Shown piece after piece: positions 51,501-57,511 of a stretch of 64,000 bases of DNA. The notes below the pieces were generated by a model. It was not told the DNA's origin, did not search any database, and was given only the letters and a program-made list of their open reading frames with translations. Origin of the DNA: Atriophallophorus winterbourni. Its lineage: Eukaryota; Platyhelminthes; Trematoda; Plagiorchiida; Microphallidae. Every line of letters begins with the position of its first letter. The stretch's first letter is position 1. Location of the stretch: the NCBI GenBank assembly GCA_013407085.1, contig JACCGJ010018339.1:96363-160362 (forward strand). Reading direction: 5' to 3'. A program made the position numbers and the translations under genes.

Positions 51501-54500
51501 TTACAGATCCGGCTACACGTTTTATCTGACAGAATTTACTCCGAATCTCAATGTGGCTTCCATAGGGGAAGATCAACCGTTGACATGATCTTCTCCCTGA
51601 GACAACTTCAAGAAAAGTGTCGGGAAGAGCGTATGCCATTATACGCTGTTTTTATTGACTTAACGAAGGCATTCGACTACGTCAGCAGGGAGGGTCTTTT
51701 CAAATTGCTTGATCTGATAGGCTCCCCTACAAGACTGCTCAAACTCGTTATTTCGTTCCACTCAGGCATGAAAGGCTCTGTCCATTTTAACGGTTGTAGC
51801 TCAGAAGCCTTTGAAATTAGCCGATGCGTCAAACAAGGGTGTGTTCTTGCTCCCACGCTGTTCGGCATTTTCTTTGCTCTGCTTCTGAAGCACGCTTTTA
51901 AGACGAGAACATAAGGCATTTACCTGCGCACGCGAAGTGATGGTAAGCTTTTCAACCTGAATCGGTTGAAAGCACAAACCAAGGTACGAAATGTGCTAAT
52001 CCATGACCTGCTTTTTGCCGACGATGCACCATTTATTGCTCACTCCCAAGAGAACCTACAGTCGCTAATGGACTGTTTTTCGTCGGCATGCAAAGACTTT
52101 GGTCTAACCATCAGCATGAGCAAGACCAAAGTCTTTGGTCAAGGGACTGTATCGCCTCCCATCATAACTGTTGGAAACTGTCGGCTTGAATCAGTACATC
52201 AGTTCACATACATTGCTTCAACCATTGCGGATAACCTCTCGCTAGACACGGAGATTGATAAGCGGATTGGCAGAGCAGCTGTCATTTTGTCCCGATTGAA
52301 CTCTCGTGTTTGGGGTAACCGCAAGCTGGCTGTAAAGACAAAGATGATGGTATACAGCGCGTGCGTACTAAATGCTTTACTGTACAGCAGTGAAACCTGG
52401 ACCACCCGTGCAAGATGAGCGTAAACTGAATGCTTTCCATCCACGAAGCATCCGTCGTATCTCGAACATATCGTGGATGGACAGAGTGACTAAAGCTTTC
52501 AAAAGCTGGTTTACAGAGCATGTTCACCCTATTACGTCAGCGGTGCCTGCGGTGGCTTGGTCACGTCTACAGAATGGAAAATGGTCGTATTCCGAAAGAT
52601 TTACTCTATGGTGAGTTGAAATCAGGAAGTAGACAATTGGGAAGACCGCATTTGCAGTACAAAGAAGTTCGCAAAAGTGATATGAAAGCTCTTAACATCG
52701 ACCCCGCGGGTTGGAAAGAACTTGCTCTTGGCCGCTCACATTTGAGGCATTGTGTTAAGGCGTCGTTTGCAAGCGGAGGAGGAGCAGATACAGCTCTTAA
52801 CTACTAAACGCAGATCACACTGCCGGAGTGCAACTGACGCCGATCGACTGAGTTCTGCCTATCGTTGCGAGCGATGCGGGAGTTATTCTTCCTCCTGAAT
52901 CATTCGAAAAGCTGTGGAACACGAAAAAGCATGCGATTGTGATGTACATCCGTGGTCGACACCGACCGAAGCAGGCCAGCAACAACCAATTCAGATCCTG
53001 ATCTTTGTAAGGGTGGTTAAATTCAATAATGGTTCAAACGACTGATTGCCTTGACAGCTAACCGCGCATTAGTTTAAGCAATCCTTGTTGGGGTTCTCAC
53101 GATCGTTATGCACAGAGGCTACTCGCTCTCGCTGATATGCTCAGAATCGTGTTCAGTGGCGGTTTTGTTGTAGGCATCTTCTTGAAATATTGAATAATCT
53201 CGAGGTTGTGAAGTGGAGTGGTGAGAAAAGATTGCTGCAGTGCATGCCAGTGGAGGTCGCAAGAAGGTTTCACGCTGATGTTGCTCTACTCATTCATAAA
53301 ACTTGATTCCGTATATGTCTGATTCCAGGTTTAATCGTATCGTATCAACACTTTCCACCGATGTAACGTTGTACGCGATGCTGATCAATACCGATGCAGT
53401 AACGAAAATTTTACGTTTTCTTTCTGGTTAACGGGGAACCATGACGTGAAATGTTGCACTACATGCTTACGTCTATTGTCTTCAAATGACAATTGTTAAC
53501 TTTCCTGTTTTATACCATCGGTACATGATGCAATGAAATTCCAACCGAAGAGATTGTACAAGACCCTCTTTATACACCTCTTAATATGTTTTGCGTCGTA
53601 TGACACACCGATTTGTTGCACGTGTCCATATCTGCCTGCATAGTCCATGGGGCGTTTCAAAAAGCATCAGTCTCACTGACCCAACCGATCCAACTTGTTT
53701 TTAATTCTGTTTCACGACGCAATGCTTCATGAATCATGTACTCGGTGCTTAAGGCTTTCCAGGCATAGTACAGTGTGCTTGATGATGGTGCCTCACTACA
53801 AACTACTAATGATTGGCTTCCTTCTTAGTCAAAACATTTGTGTTCCTACCTATTTTTTCTATTTATTCGCCTTTCGCCTTCAGTGTCTGAACTGCCTTGT
53901 ACCGTGGCGCTCGCTCAAGCGGACTTCATTGGTGCTTCTGAACGTGAACTCTCCTTTAGCCAAGGTGACGAGCTACTTTTATATCGTCGGTTGAACGAGC
54001 ATTGGTGGGAAGGGCAATTGTGTTCAGACCGAAACGGTACCCGTGGTCTAGTCCCCCATTCGTACCTAATTTTGAAGCCACCACTTGCTGTGCAAAGTGA
54101 TGATGATATAATAGACGAGAATCACTTATCCAATCAGCACGGTGACCTCACTTCAACGGACAACACCTCGCATGCCGCAGTTATACGGGACGAAGATAGC
54201 AAACCTGTTCCTGTCTGCTCAAGCGCAGCAAAAGTTACACTTCCTCCTGAATCTGGCATTACCAGTACGCCTATTCCTAAGCTGCAGACCAAAGTAGTCA
54301 TGTCCAGTTTGCCGAAAGTTTCCTTTTCAAGTGAGTTTTATATTTATACATTACGATTCAACTTAAGTTGATTGTTTGCTACTAACCTTTTCAGCTAAAT
54401 TGTCAAACATTTGAAATGACCTATTCTACACCATACGTCTCTGTTCACACTGCATGTACGAGCCTTATTAACCTCAATCGAACCGTGGTTTCAAAGTCAA

Positions 54501-56660
54501 ATTTGTTTACCATCCTTCCATTTCGTCAAGACTAAAAATAACTGCAATAGCTTTTTTTAAAAACGAAAGATAACAGTCCGGAATGTAGGCAACACATTGC
54601 ATTGGTTTTTAATAACCTTTTTTTCTTATTTCGTCGACTGTTTGTTAACGCGGGTTTGATTTTCCACTAGGTTCTCATAGCCTATCGTCTTTGTGCATGT
54701 GGCGTATGCTTCTAACGTATATCTCATACCATTCAAGCTAACGGATTTTAATGTACCGACGCTAGCGTGTATCCTGGAATGGTGCCGCCTTGGTTCATGA
54801 TATGGTATGATATGAAAGCACAAGCCTGATCCAGGCAAAGTGCCGCACAGTCAGAGAATGCACGTAGGCTAAGATACTGTCAGGTTGCCCAGGCCCTGGC
54901 CTTTGTTCGTACACTTGATAAAGTGAAAAAAATGTGTACATACTTTCTTTCAGGCTACGTGGCTTTACAATGCTTCGAGTTTACCACGCGGGGCTATCAT
55001 CCCTTCTTGAATGGTTGCCATAATCACGTGGCAGAGCTGAACTTTGATGTATTTTTAGTTTGGGTCCACATATCGGAGCTTTTAAATCATACTCTTTCAT
55101 TGATTTGGTGGTATTCAATTTATCCAATCCTCAAATATTGTAGGCACCATTTTTAGCAATAGATTGTCCAGAACCCTTAAGTGGCCAAATATCTGCTATC
55201 GTTCCCGCAATAATACAAATATCATCCTCGTTTTCGCCCTCAGTGAAGTAATCAAACCATCTATCACGGCTTCTTTTCGATTCTGCGCTTGACCTTCATG
55301 GAAACGAACTAGCTGGCCCCAAGAATGTGTAAAATTTTGCTTGGGGAGAGGGTTACCCGCCTAGAGTACGGCTAACATCGTGCTAAATTGATTGGCCAAC
55401 GGTAGTGAGCTGCTTGCTGAAACACGCTAGAGTCTCACTACTATTTCTAATTCTATTTCCCCCCTCATATCTGTCTAGGCCTGGGCAACCTGACAGTATC
55501 TTAGCCCACGTGCAGTCTCTGACTGTTCAGCACTTTGCCTGAATCAGGCTTGTGCTTTCATACCATACCATATACCCGCCTAGATTAATCTGATGACTCT
55601 ACTGGTAGGATATGGCCCTGGTATAAGGGAACTTACCCCCAATAGTTTGTTGCTTTAAGCTTCTTGGTCTTGCGTTTACTTTGCATCTGACGAATGTTGA
55701 GTTCTGCATCGGAAGTATTCGTTTATTTGTTCGCGGTACTTAATTTCTCGTTTCTGTTGAGTCCATTTGATTAGTAAATCGATTGTTTCACTCGCTGTTT
55801 TACCGATCTTTCCCAACGTTCTAGACGAGGCCTCGGGTCGAGTTAATATTGAACATCCTCAGAGTGAGTTGATTGAACAATCTTCTCGCCGCTCTCAAGT
55901 AACAAATGGTATCAGCGAAAAATCATTAGCTACCGAAAGGGATTCTGTCTCTCTGCACCCGGCTACATCAGCTGAGACTAATGCTCAACTACCAGTCAAG
56001 TCGAATCCCGAGGCAACTTCCCCTAGTCAAAACTCGGATATCGATAATCAATTGGCCGAGGTAATTGCACACGGTCATTTGGGTTACTTCCGAATTACAA
56101 CTAGACGTTTGTTTTATCGCTATTTTTCTGTTAATTTACAGGTTATGCGTAATTTGAATCGACTAGAGCGTGCTGATACGAGATCTGTGGAGTATCACTC
56201 GACAGAGCGTTCTCGAGAATTGAGACGCAAGTTGCAAATGCCTTGTGCGAAGCATGCTCCAGACCTTGTCATGGATTTGCCTTATTCCGTCCCCGTATCC
56301 AAAGCATCTGCCTATAAATCGGCTGGCTCACAATATTCTGTTCACTCGAGCTCGGCCGACAACTTTGCAGTTCAAGGTCAAGACACGATGAAGAAACGAC
56401 CTGAAGCAGCACCTGTAGAAAGCCCCCCATATGCCTCGAAGAAGCTTGATTTTAAGCTGTCGAAAACTTCTCCGCCTCAATCGTTTGATCTTGCTCAAAC
56501 TACTTCACCTTCTGCGGCGGACCAACCGTCAGAAGCTGAAGTGGCACGTCCTTCTATTGCGGCACGCGTAGCAGCATTCGAAGTGACGTCCCATCAAGAC
56601 TCGTCTCAGAGCCGCGGTCTCGGGAAGCCAAATTTAGCTCCTAAGCCACGTAAAGTCTGA
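24320..56660 (+). CDS. srGAP: F-BAR / RhoGAP / SH3 protein, 15 mapped exons, 5' end missing
   Basis: SLIT-ROBO Rho GTPase-activating proteins act at the plasma membrane. The F-BAR dimer senses or shapes membrane, the RhoGAP domain switches off Rho-family GTPases, and the SH3 domain binds the Robo receptor and actin regulators. Joining 15 exons with AG/GT boundaries gives one continuous 1,291-residue frame with matching phases and a natural stop. Residues 1-350 are F-BAR plus coiled coil, ~470-530 a further helical segment, ~530-595 a Pro/Ser-rich linker, ~598-775 RhoGAP (arginine finger in GIFRVS, R624), ~895-955 SH3, and the rest a disordered tail ending NLAPKPRKV. The start codon and some 20 N-terminal residues are missing; the first codon is split by an upstream intron. 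Introns carry many Rep1, LINE-B and LINE-C insertions. Confidence 0.93.
24624..24768 (+). mobile_element. Rep1 fragment in srGAP intron A
   Basis: Diverged copy with ACGCTAGAGTCTCACTGT, GGCCTGGGCAATATC, TAGTCTCTGACTATACGGCA and a CATACATCATACATG tail. It has an internal deletion. Confidence 0.65.
24971..25208 (+). mobile_element. Rep1 retroposon in srGAP intron A
   Basis: Near full length from TGCACGGATGTGCAATCGTG to CTTGTGCTTTCATAG. Second copy in the same intron, same orientation as the gene. No clear target duplication. Confidence 0.85.
25739..25818 (+). mobile_element. Rep1 5' fragment in srGAP intron A
   Basis: ATATGCATTCGTGCAGTACC and ATCGTGCTAACTAGCGGCAA match a diverged Rep1 5' part. 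The 3' part is missing. Confidence 0.45.
25947..26112 (+). CDS. srGAP exon B: F-BAR
   Basis: Acceptor TTTCAG, donor GTTGGT. Encodes [20 protein letters not shown], then [20 protein letters not shown] and [15 protein letters not shown]. These are F-BAR helix 2, matching the NCWNLLL-type segment of srGAPs. It completes the split Arg codon from exon A and ends in phase 0. Confidence 0.9.
26710..26990 (-). mobile_element. CR1/Jockey-like LINE C-terminal fragment
   Basis: The - strand encodes [21 protein letters not shown] + strand relative is SPAIFPVLL...LCVAQTLYQ at 62,088-62,150, at the end of another LINE remnant. The two are therefore copies of the same LINE family. Confidence 0.5.
27117..27308. 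mobile_element. MITE-like foldback element, copy 1
   Basis: About 190 bp bounded by perfect 14-bp terminal inverted repeats, AGACAATAACGAAT (27,117-27,130) and ATTCGTTATTGTCT (27,295-27,308). The interior is dominated by GCGAA/TTCGC motifs that can themselves pair. No coding capacity. It directly adjoins a TATG microsatellite, and a truncated direct copy follows at 27,531. The shape fits a non-autonomous DNA transposon, but no target duplication was confirmed. Confidence 0.6.
27309..27530 (+). repeat. (TATG)n microsatellite
   Basis: About 55 TATG units with scattered substitutions. It generates spurious long ORFs on both strands (MYVC and HTYI repeats). It lies between two copies of the GCGAA-rich foldback. 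Confidence 0.95.
27531..27678. mobile_element. MITE-like foldback element, copy 2, truncated
   Basis: Repeats copy 1 almost base for base from AGACAATAACGAAT through GGCGAATAGTATCAAAGCGA, with extra GAAGCGAAGTGC units. It is then cut off where a Rep1 copy begins at about 27,679. The right terminal repeat is lost. Confidence 0.6.
27679..27818 (+). mobile_element. Rep1 3' part in srGAP intron B
   Basis: Starts at CATTACCATTTCCTG and runs through TGGGCAACCTGACAGTATCT to CATACATACATAC. 5'-truncated at the edge of the foldback copy. Confidence 0.8.
29130..29275 (+). mobile_element. Penelope-like element fragment: GIY-YIG endonuclease
   Basis: From 29,143 the frame gives [20 protein letters not shown] followed by [16 protein letters not shown]. 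The C-x-x-C preceding YIGQTGR and the R-x-x-EH motif are characteristic of the GIY-YIG endonuclease at the C-terminus of Penelope-like retroelements. The frame breaks soon after and no Penelope RT was recognised upstream. It lies in srGAP intron B. Confidence 0.75.
29340..29570 (-). mobile_element. RTE-like LINE RT C-terminal remnant
   Basis: Broken - strand frames give YGCKTWPL near 29,550 and [10 protein letters not shown] near 29,390, matching the LLYGCETW and RLRWLGHVLRM motifs seen in LINE-B. Highly decayed. Confidence 0.4.
29648..29735 (+). mobile_element. Rep1 diverged fragment
   Basis: CCCTTCTTATATCTGACTAG, then CCCGACAGTATCTTGACACA and CGTGCGGTCTCTATCG follow the Rep1 core with many changes. 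Confidence 0.5.
30586..30813 (+). CDS. srGAP exon C: F-BAR
   Basis: Acceptor TTTTTCAG, donor GTAAGC. Encodes [20 protein letters not shown] and a highly charged helix ([20 protein letters not shown]) ending [11 protein letters not shown]. Phase 0 at both ends. The open frame extends upstream of the acceptor but that part is intronic. Confidence 0.92.
31430..31800 (+). mobile_element. LINE-C 3' end fragment
   Basis: Encodes [38 protein letters not shown] and, after the ATDAL stop, a former zinc-knuckle-like segment ([14 protein letters not shown]). It ends ATCGACCGAAGGAGGCCAAC like the 3' end of LINE-C at 52,940-52,985. Severely 5'-truncated, as usual for LINEs. Confidence 0.75.
32414..32475 (+). 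mobile_element. LINE-C terminal ~60 bp
   Basis: ATGCTCTTGTAATGTGCATC and CATGGTCGACATCGAG match the last bases of LINE-C (52,930-52,975). Extremely 5'-truncated. Confidence 0.55.
32668..32911 (-). mobile_element. Rep1 retroposon in srGAP intron C, antisense
   Basis: The + strand reads GGCCTGATCCAGACAAAGTG through GTGGGCTAAGATACTGTCAG to TTACACATCCGCG, the full antisense of Rep1. One of only three antisense copies inside srGAP. Confidence 0.85.
33282..33410 (+). CDS. srGAP exon D: F-BAR
   Basis: Acceptor TTTCACAG, donor GTAAGT. Encodes [20 protein letters not shown] and ends DEAPDVID. This matches the KARNEYLLALEATN region typical of srGAP F-BAR domains. Phase 0 at both ends. Confidence 0.92.
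34295..34516 (+). CDS. srGAP exon E: F-BAR C-terminal part
   Basis: Acceptor TTCTCAG, donor GTGAGT. Encodes [20 protein letters not shown], then [20 protein letters not shown] and [12 protein letters not shown]. This is the segment ending in the conserved F-x-F-x-P motif of the srGAP F-BAR extension. Phase 0 at both ends. Confidence 0.92.
34625..35210 (+). mobile_element. LINE-C 5'-end-only fragment
   Basis: Matches the LINE-C 5' region at 49,214-49,720: ATAAGCTCCCATTTCCGAAA, CAACCAAGTCCATCTTCTGG, AACCAGTTTACTTATG and ATATTGAACTGC. It stops before any coding region. It also extends further upstream than the LINE-C copy at 49.2 kb. A piece with the 5' end but no 3' end is unusual for a LINE. 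Located in srGAP intron E, up to about 110 bases before exon F. Confidence 0.7.
35318..35440 (+). CDS. srGAP exon F: coiled coil after F-BAR
   Basis: Acceptor AATTAG, donor GTAAAA. Encodes [20 protein letters not shown] and [11 protein letters not shown], a heptad-like helix equivalent to the coiled coil of the extended F-BAR module. Phase 0 at both ends. The donor is weak but the frame and homology fit. Confidence 0.88.
35815..36016 (+). mobile_element. Rep1 diverged copy in srGAP intron F
   Basis: TGCATGTGTAATCGTGCC, CTCATATCTGTCTAGGCCTG and GGATCTAGGCTTGTGATTTC with a CATACATACAT tail. Moderately diverged, near full length. Confidence 0.7.
36714..37400 (+). mobile_element. LINE-B family 5' end joined to a TGATGA tail
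   Basis: Begins ATCGCGCTGAGACTTGACC, the same 5' terminus as LINE-B. It continues through the 5' UTR and the endonuclease start ([34 protein letters not shown]) to about 37,380. There it switches directly to TGATGATAATGATGATG, resembling the LINE-B 3' terminal repeat. Most of the element is missing between them. Located in srGAP intron F. Confidence 0.75.
37599..37686. repeat. Long near-perfect hairpin
   Basis: Two arms of about 38-40 bases (37,599-37,636 and 37,647-37,686), containing TGTTGCTCACATTCC and its complement, separated by a 10-base loop. There is one mismatch and about three unpaired bases. The right arm borders a LINE-B 3' remnant. Confidence 0.9.
37687..38600 (-). mobile_element. 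LINE-B family 3' remnant
   Basis: The + strand from CTTGTGTCTTTGACTG onwards resembles 18,500-18,640 (3' UTR antisense). AGTCAGTGGTCTGGCATCTG and CGCACCCATACAGCAACACA near 38,360-38,550 match the RT C-terminus of LINE-B antisense. Diverged, with internal rearrangement. Confidence 0.55.
38855..39208 (+). CDS. srGAP exon G: helix, Ser-rich insert, helix
   Basis: Acceptor TTTCAG, donor GTAAGT. Starts [20 protein letters not shown], then a Ser/Val-rich low-complexity insert of about 60 residues, and ends [18 protein letters not shown], a helix that leads into exon H. The insert is longer and less conserved than in vertebrate srGAPs. Phase 0 at both ends. Confidence 0.9.
39516..39750 (+). mobile_element. 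Rep1 retroposon in srGAP intron G, with TSD
   Basis: Full-length copy from TGCGCAATCGTGCAGTATG to GTGCTTTCATACATACATAC (tail start about 39,736). Flanked by the perfect 8-bp duplication TTATGCAC (39,508-39,515 and 39,751-39,758). Confidence 0.9.
40241..40300 (+). ncRNA. Hammerhead-ribozyme-like motif, type I
   Basis: Core CCGATGA (40,256-40,262; canonical CTGATGA with one change) is followed by stem II GCGG/CCGC (40,263-40,266 with 40,273-40,276; loop CAACAA) and GAAA (40,277-40,280). A minimal stem III (AC/GT around CG) leads to TC, with predicted cleavage after C40,286. Stem I pairs GCATAC (40,250-40,255) with GTGTGC (40,287-40,292). After a small internal loop CGGA (40,243-40,246) pairs with TCCG (40,294-40,297). 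The open stem I makes it type I, the form reported in Penelope-like elements. The U4-to-C change predicts low activity. It lies in srGAP intron G. Confidence 0.6.
41014..41455 (+). CDS. srGAP exon H: helix, Pro-rich linker, RhoGAP start
   Basis: Acceptor CTCCCAG, donor GTACGC. Encodes a helix ([20 protein letters not shown]), a long Ser/Pro-rich linker with [12 protein letters not shown], then [20 protein letters not shown] and [14 protein letters not shown], the entry of the RhoGAP domain. It ends one base into a Gly codon that exon I completes. Confidence 0.9.
41554..41766 (+). mobile_element. Rep1 retroposon in srGAP intron H, with TSD
   Basis: Slightly 5'-truncated copy ending GCTTTCATACCATAC. 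Flanked by the perfect 12-bp duplication CATGAATCTCCG (41,542-41,553 and 41,767-41,778). This is strong evidence of independent retroposition of the short unit. Confidence 0.95.
41815..41945 (+). mobile_element. Rep1 diverged copy adjacent to a young one
   Basis: CTGTCTTAAATCGATTCGCC, ACACGCTAGAATCTCATTGC and TGCAACCTGACAGCG follow Rep1 with high divergence. The younger copy landed about 50 bp upstream. Confidence 0.6.
42390..42606 (+). mobile_element. LINE-B family 3' end fragment
   Basis: CGTTCACGAAACTTGATTGA, GAGGTGTAGGCACCTCATCT and GCATGGCAGTTAAGCATTCG match the antisense-read 3' UTR of LINE-B (18,262-18,470). It ends near GATGTGGATGACC, the degenerate GATGAT tail. Located in srGAP intron H. 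Confidence 0.75.
43496..43714 (+). CDS. srGAP exon I: RhoGAP with arginine finger
   Basis: Acceptor TATCCAG, donor GTAACC. Encodes [20 protein letters not shown], with the catalytic arginine finger in GIFR, then [20 protein letters not shown] and [19 protein letters not shown], the conserved RhoGAP B box. One base of the last codon is completed by exon J. Confidence 0.95.
44340..44800 (+). mobile_element. LINE-C 3' end fragment
   Basis: Encodes [40 protein letters not shown] and the former zinc-knuckle segment [20 protein letters not shown]. It ends in CATTGACCGAAGGAAATCG. 5'-truncated copy in srGAP intron I. Confidence 0.75.
45127..45232 (+). CDS. srGAP exon J: RhoGAP
   Basis: Acceptor CGAGCAG, donor GTAAGT. 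In the frame set by exon I it encodes [20 protein letters not shown] and RFLFAFLN, the helix before the conserved N-L-x-x-V segment. An unrelated ORF begins at 45,101 in another frame and should be ignored. Confidence 0.92.
45510..45620 (-). repeat. Possible tRNA-derived repeat, second copy
   Basis: The - strand TTCAGTTAGTGAAACTATCC and CGGTATAAAATC resemble TTCAGTTGAACTATCC and AGGTTCAAATCC in the tRNA-like stretch at 2,850-2,955. Similarity is short; it may be coincidence. Confidence 0.25.
46279..46513 (+). mobile_element. Rep1 retroposon in srGAP intron J
   Basis: Full-length copy from ATGTGCAATCGTGCAGTACT to GTGCTTTCATACCATACCAT. No convincing target duplication. Well conserved with the copy inside LINE-B. 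Confidence 0.9.
47250..47645 (+). CDS. srGAP exon K: end of RhoGAP plus linker
   Basis: Acceptor TCCATAG, donor GTGAGA. Encodes [20 protein letters not shown] (the conserved NLA and FAPSL motif), [20 protein letters not shown], then an acidic linker ending [14 protein letters not shown]. The RhoGAP fold ends at about residue 775. Confidence 0.94.
47861..47938 (-). mobile_element. Rep1 diverged fragment in srGAP intron K
   Basis: The + strand CTGAGACTTTAGCGTGTTTC and ACATATCAATTTGGCACGTT are the antisense of the Rep1 5' half with several substitutions. Confidence 0.55.
48825..48931 (+). CDS. srGAP exon L: acidic linker
   Basis: Acceptor TACTCAG, donor GTGAGT. Encodes [20 protein letters not shown] and [15 protein letters not shown], a linker between RhoGAP and SH3. 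Phases match exons K and M. There is little family signal of its own, so it rests on frame continuity. Confidence 0.8.
49201..49213. repeat. LINE-C target-site duplication, 5' copy
   Basis: CCAATTAAGATCC; 12 of 13 bases match the 3' copy at 52,986-52,998. Confidence 0.65.
49214..52985 (+). mobile_element. LINE-C: near full-length non-LTR retrotransposon in srGAP intron L
   Basis: A 3.8-kb sense-oriented element with 5' UTR (49.2-49.95 kb), AP-endonuclease, RT and C-terminal region. Flanks carry CCAATTAAGATCC (49,201-49,213) and CCAATTCAGATCC (52,986-52,998), a 13-bp duplication with one mismatch. EN motifs: [37 protein letters not shown] and [10 protein letters not shown] motifs: [76 protein letters not shown] and the catalytic LLFADD. 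The end has [20 protein letters not shown]. Stop codons and frameshifts (50.09, 50.47, 51.2, 51.91 and 52.41 kb) make it inactive. It probably belongs to an RTE/Jockey-type clade. Confidence 0.88.
51486..51914 (+). pseudogene. LINE-C reverse transcriptase, N-terminal open part
   Basis: A 142-residue open part covers RT motifs 1 to 4 ([14 protein letters not shown] with the first catalytic Asp; [16 protein letters not shown]). One stop codon (near 51,912) separates it from the continuation at 51,915-52,418, which has the FADD box and [18 protein letters not shown]. So the RT was broken by few mutations. Confidence 0.75.
52986..52998. repeat. LINE-C target-site duplication, 3' copy
   Basis: CCAATTCAGATCC, directly after the AGGCCAGCAACAA end of LINE-C. 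Confidence 0.65.
53145..53330 (+). mobile_element. LINE-B family 3' UTR fragment
   Basis: GTTCAGTGGCGGTTTTGTTG, GGTCGCAAGAAGGTTTCACG and CTGATGTTGCTCTACTCATT match the LINE-B 3' UTR (18,470-18,630 antisense). In srGAP intron L, downstream of LINE-C. Confidence 0.65.
53884..54330 (+). CDS. srGAP exon M: SH3 domain and linker
   Basis: Acceptor CCTTCAG, donor GTGAGT. Encodes the SH3 domain: [40 protein letters not shown] and [12 protein letters not shown]. The WW pair, Gly and the P-x-x-Y ending are in place. The usual ALYDY motif reads ALAQADF, so a ligand-pocket tyrosine is missing. A Ser/Thr-rich tail follows. Confidence 0.94.
54800..54897 (-). mobile_element. Rep1 3' part in srGAP intron M, antisense
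   Basis: The + strand TATGATATGAAAGCACAAGC to TACTGTCAGGTTGCCCAGGC is the antisense of the Rep1 3' half, with a GGTATG-type tail at the 3' terminus. 5'-truncated. Confidence 0.8.
55366..55572 (+). mobile_element. Rep1 retroposon in srGAP intron M, with TSD
   Basis: 5'-truncated at GTACGGCTAACATCG and ending GCTTTCATACCATACCATA. Flanked by the perfect 12-bp duplication TACCCGCCTAGA (55,354-55,365 and 55,573-55,584). Very similar to the other young copies. Confidence 0.95.
55825..56060 (+). CDS. srGAP exon N: disordered tail
   Basis: Acceptor GTTCTAG, donor GTAATT. Encodes a polar, Ser/Thr-rich segment ([20 protein letters not shown] and onward) ending [10 protein letters not shown]. The frame stays open through the following 81-bp intron, so the boundary rests on splice sites and on the restored match of exon O to srGAP. 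Confidence 0.85.
56142..56660 (+). CDS. srGAP exon O: C-terminal tail and stop
   Basis: Acceptor TTTACAG. Encodes [20 protein letters not shown] and [10 protein letters not shown], matching the ALNELRELER...HTPDVVLD block in srGAP C-termini. A low-complexity tail follows and ends [12 protein letters not shown], a PxxP-type SH3-binding motif, then TGA. Confidence 0.92.
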   Translation, partial: VMRNLNRLERADTRSVEYHSTERSRELRRKLQMPCAKHAPDLVMDLPYSVPVSKASAYKSAGSQYSVHSSSADNFAVQGQDTMKKRPEAAPVESPPYASKKLDFKLSKTSPPQSFDLAQTTSPSAADQPSEAEVARPSIAARVAAFEVTSHQDSSQSRGLGKPNLAPKPRKV

Positions 56661-57511
56661 CGTCCACATGAATCAATATGTGACTCCGGCTGTACATTCA
56701 ACAACTACGGTCAACTTCACATCCCCGCCTTCATGCCGCGATTCACTTTTCGCGGCAAATGCACTCAATTCTTCCGGCTACTTTTATCTCTTGAATCAAT
56801 GTGGACTCTATACCCTTTGCACTGTTATTTTTTGCTAATATGAATTCGTTCTTAAGTATGAACAGCTCCTGTAACGCGCGACGCCTCCATTCAATTACTC
56901 ATTTTTTAATCCAAAGCTGAACCGGTATTTTAATTTCTGATGGCGTAAAATGGAACGCGCGCATCTGCCAACCACCTTCCGTTTTTTACCTTGCTTATTT
57001 ATGTGCTTTTTTATCAGATAGCAAATTGTCACAGACACTTGCTTTTTCCTGGCTGAATGTGGTTTAAAAGGTGAATCTCGCTAATCTATGTTTCTATCAC
57101 TTTCATTCGGCAAATTGTGCGTGCAGAGTCTGAAGCCTAATCTACATTTCCAAGTTATGTGAAGTTGGATGGTTTCAAATGATTTTCACTACGGCAAAAA
57201 TACTTAGTGACATGTACTTCGCCACTTGGTCCATGCGGACAGTACCGCTAGGATCTGCATTGCTTGAAACTAGAGAAATTGTGAACAAAGTTTGAGCTTT
57301 GAAGCTGTATAAGGCTGGCAAACCCAAACTGTTCAATCACGTGTACTCATGTGGATGAGGTTTAACGCATGGGCTTGAAAAATCCTTATTTCCATCACAC
57401 ACACACACCACTTATTTGAGCGTTCAAAGTACAGGTTGGTCATTGTGTTTGGCCGTCGTTTGTTCCACTGTGAACAACATGGACGATTTCCATTGTAATG
57501 AATAGCTCTGA
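56661..57511 (+). other. srGAP 3' UTR and downstream sequence
   Basis: No coding signal. No canonical AATAAA was seen in the first few hundred bases after the stop, so the 3' end of the transcript is undefined. AT-rich, no repeats recognised. Confidence 0.4.

Noticed and set aside
55587..55620. Another hammerhead candidate (CTGATGACTCTACTGG)
   Set aside because: The core heptamer occurs but no GAAA or stem II/III arrangement follows.
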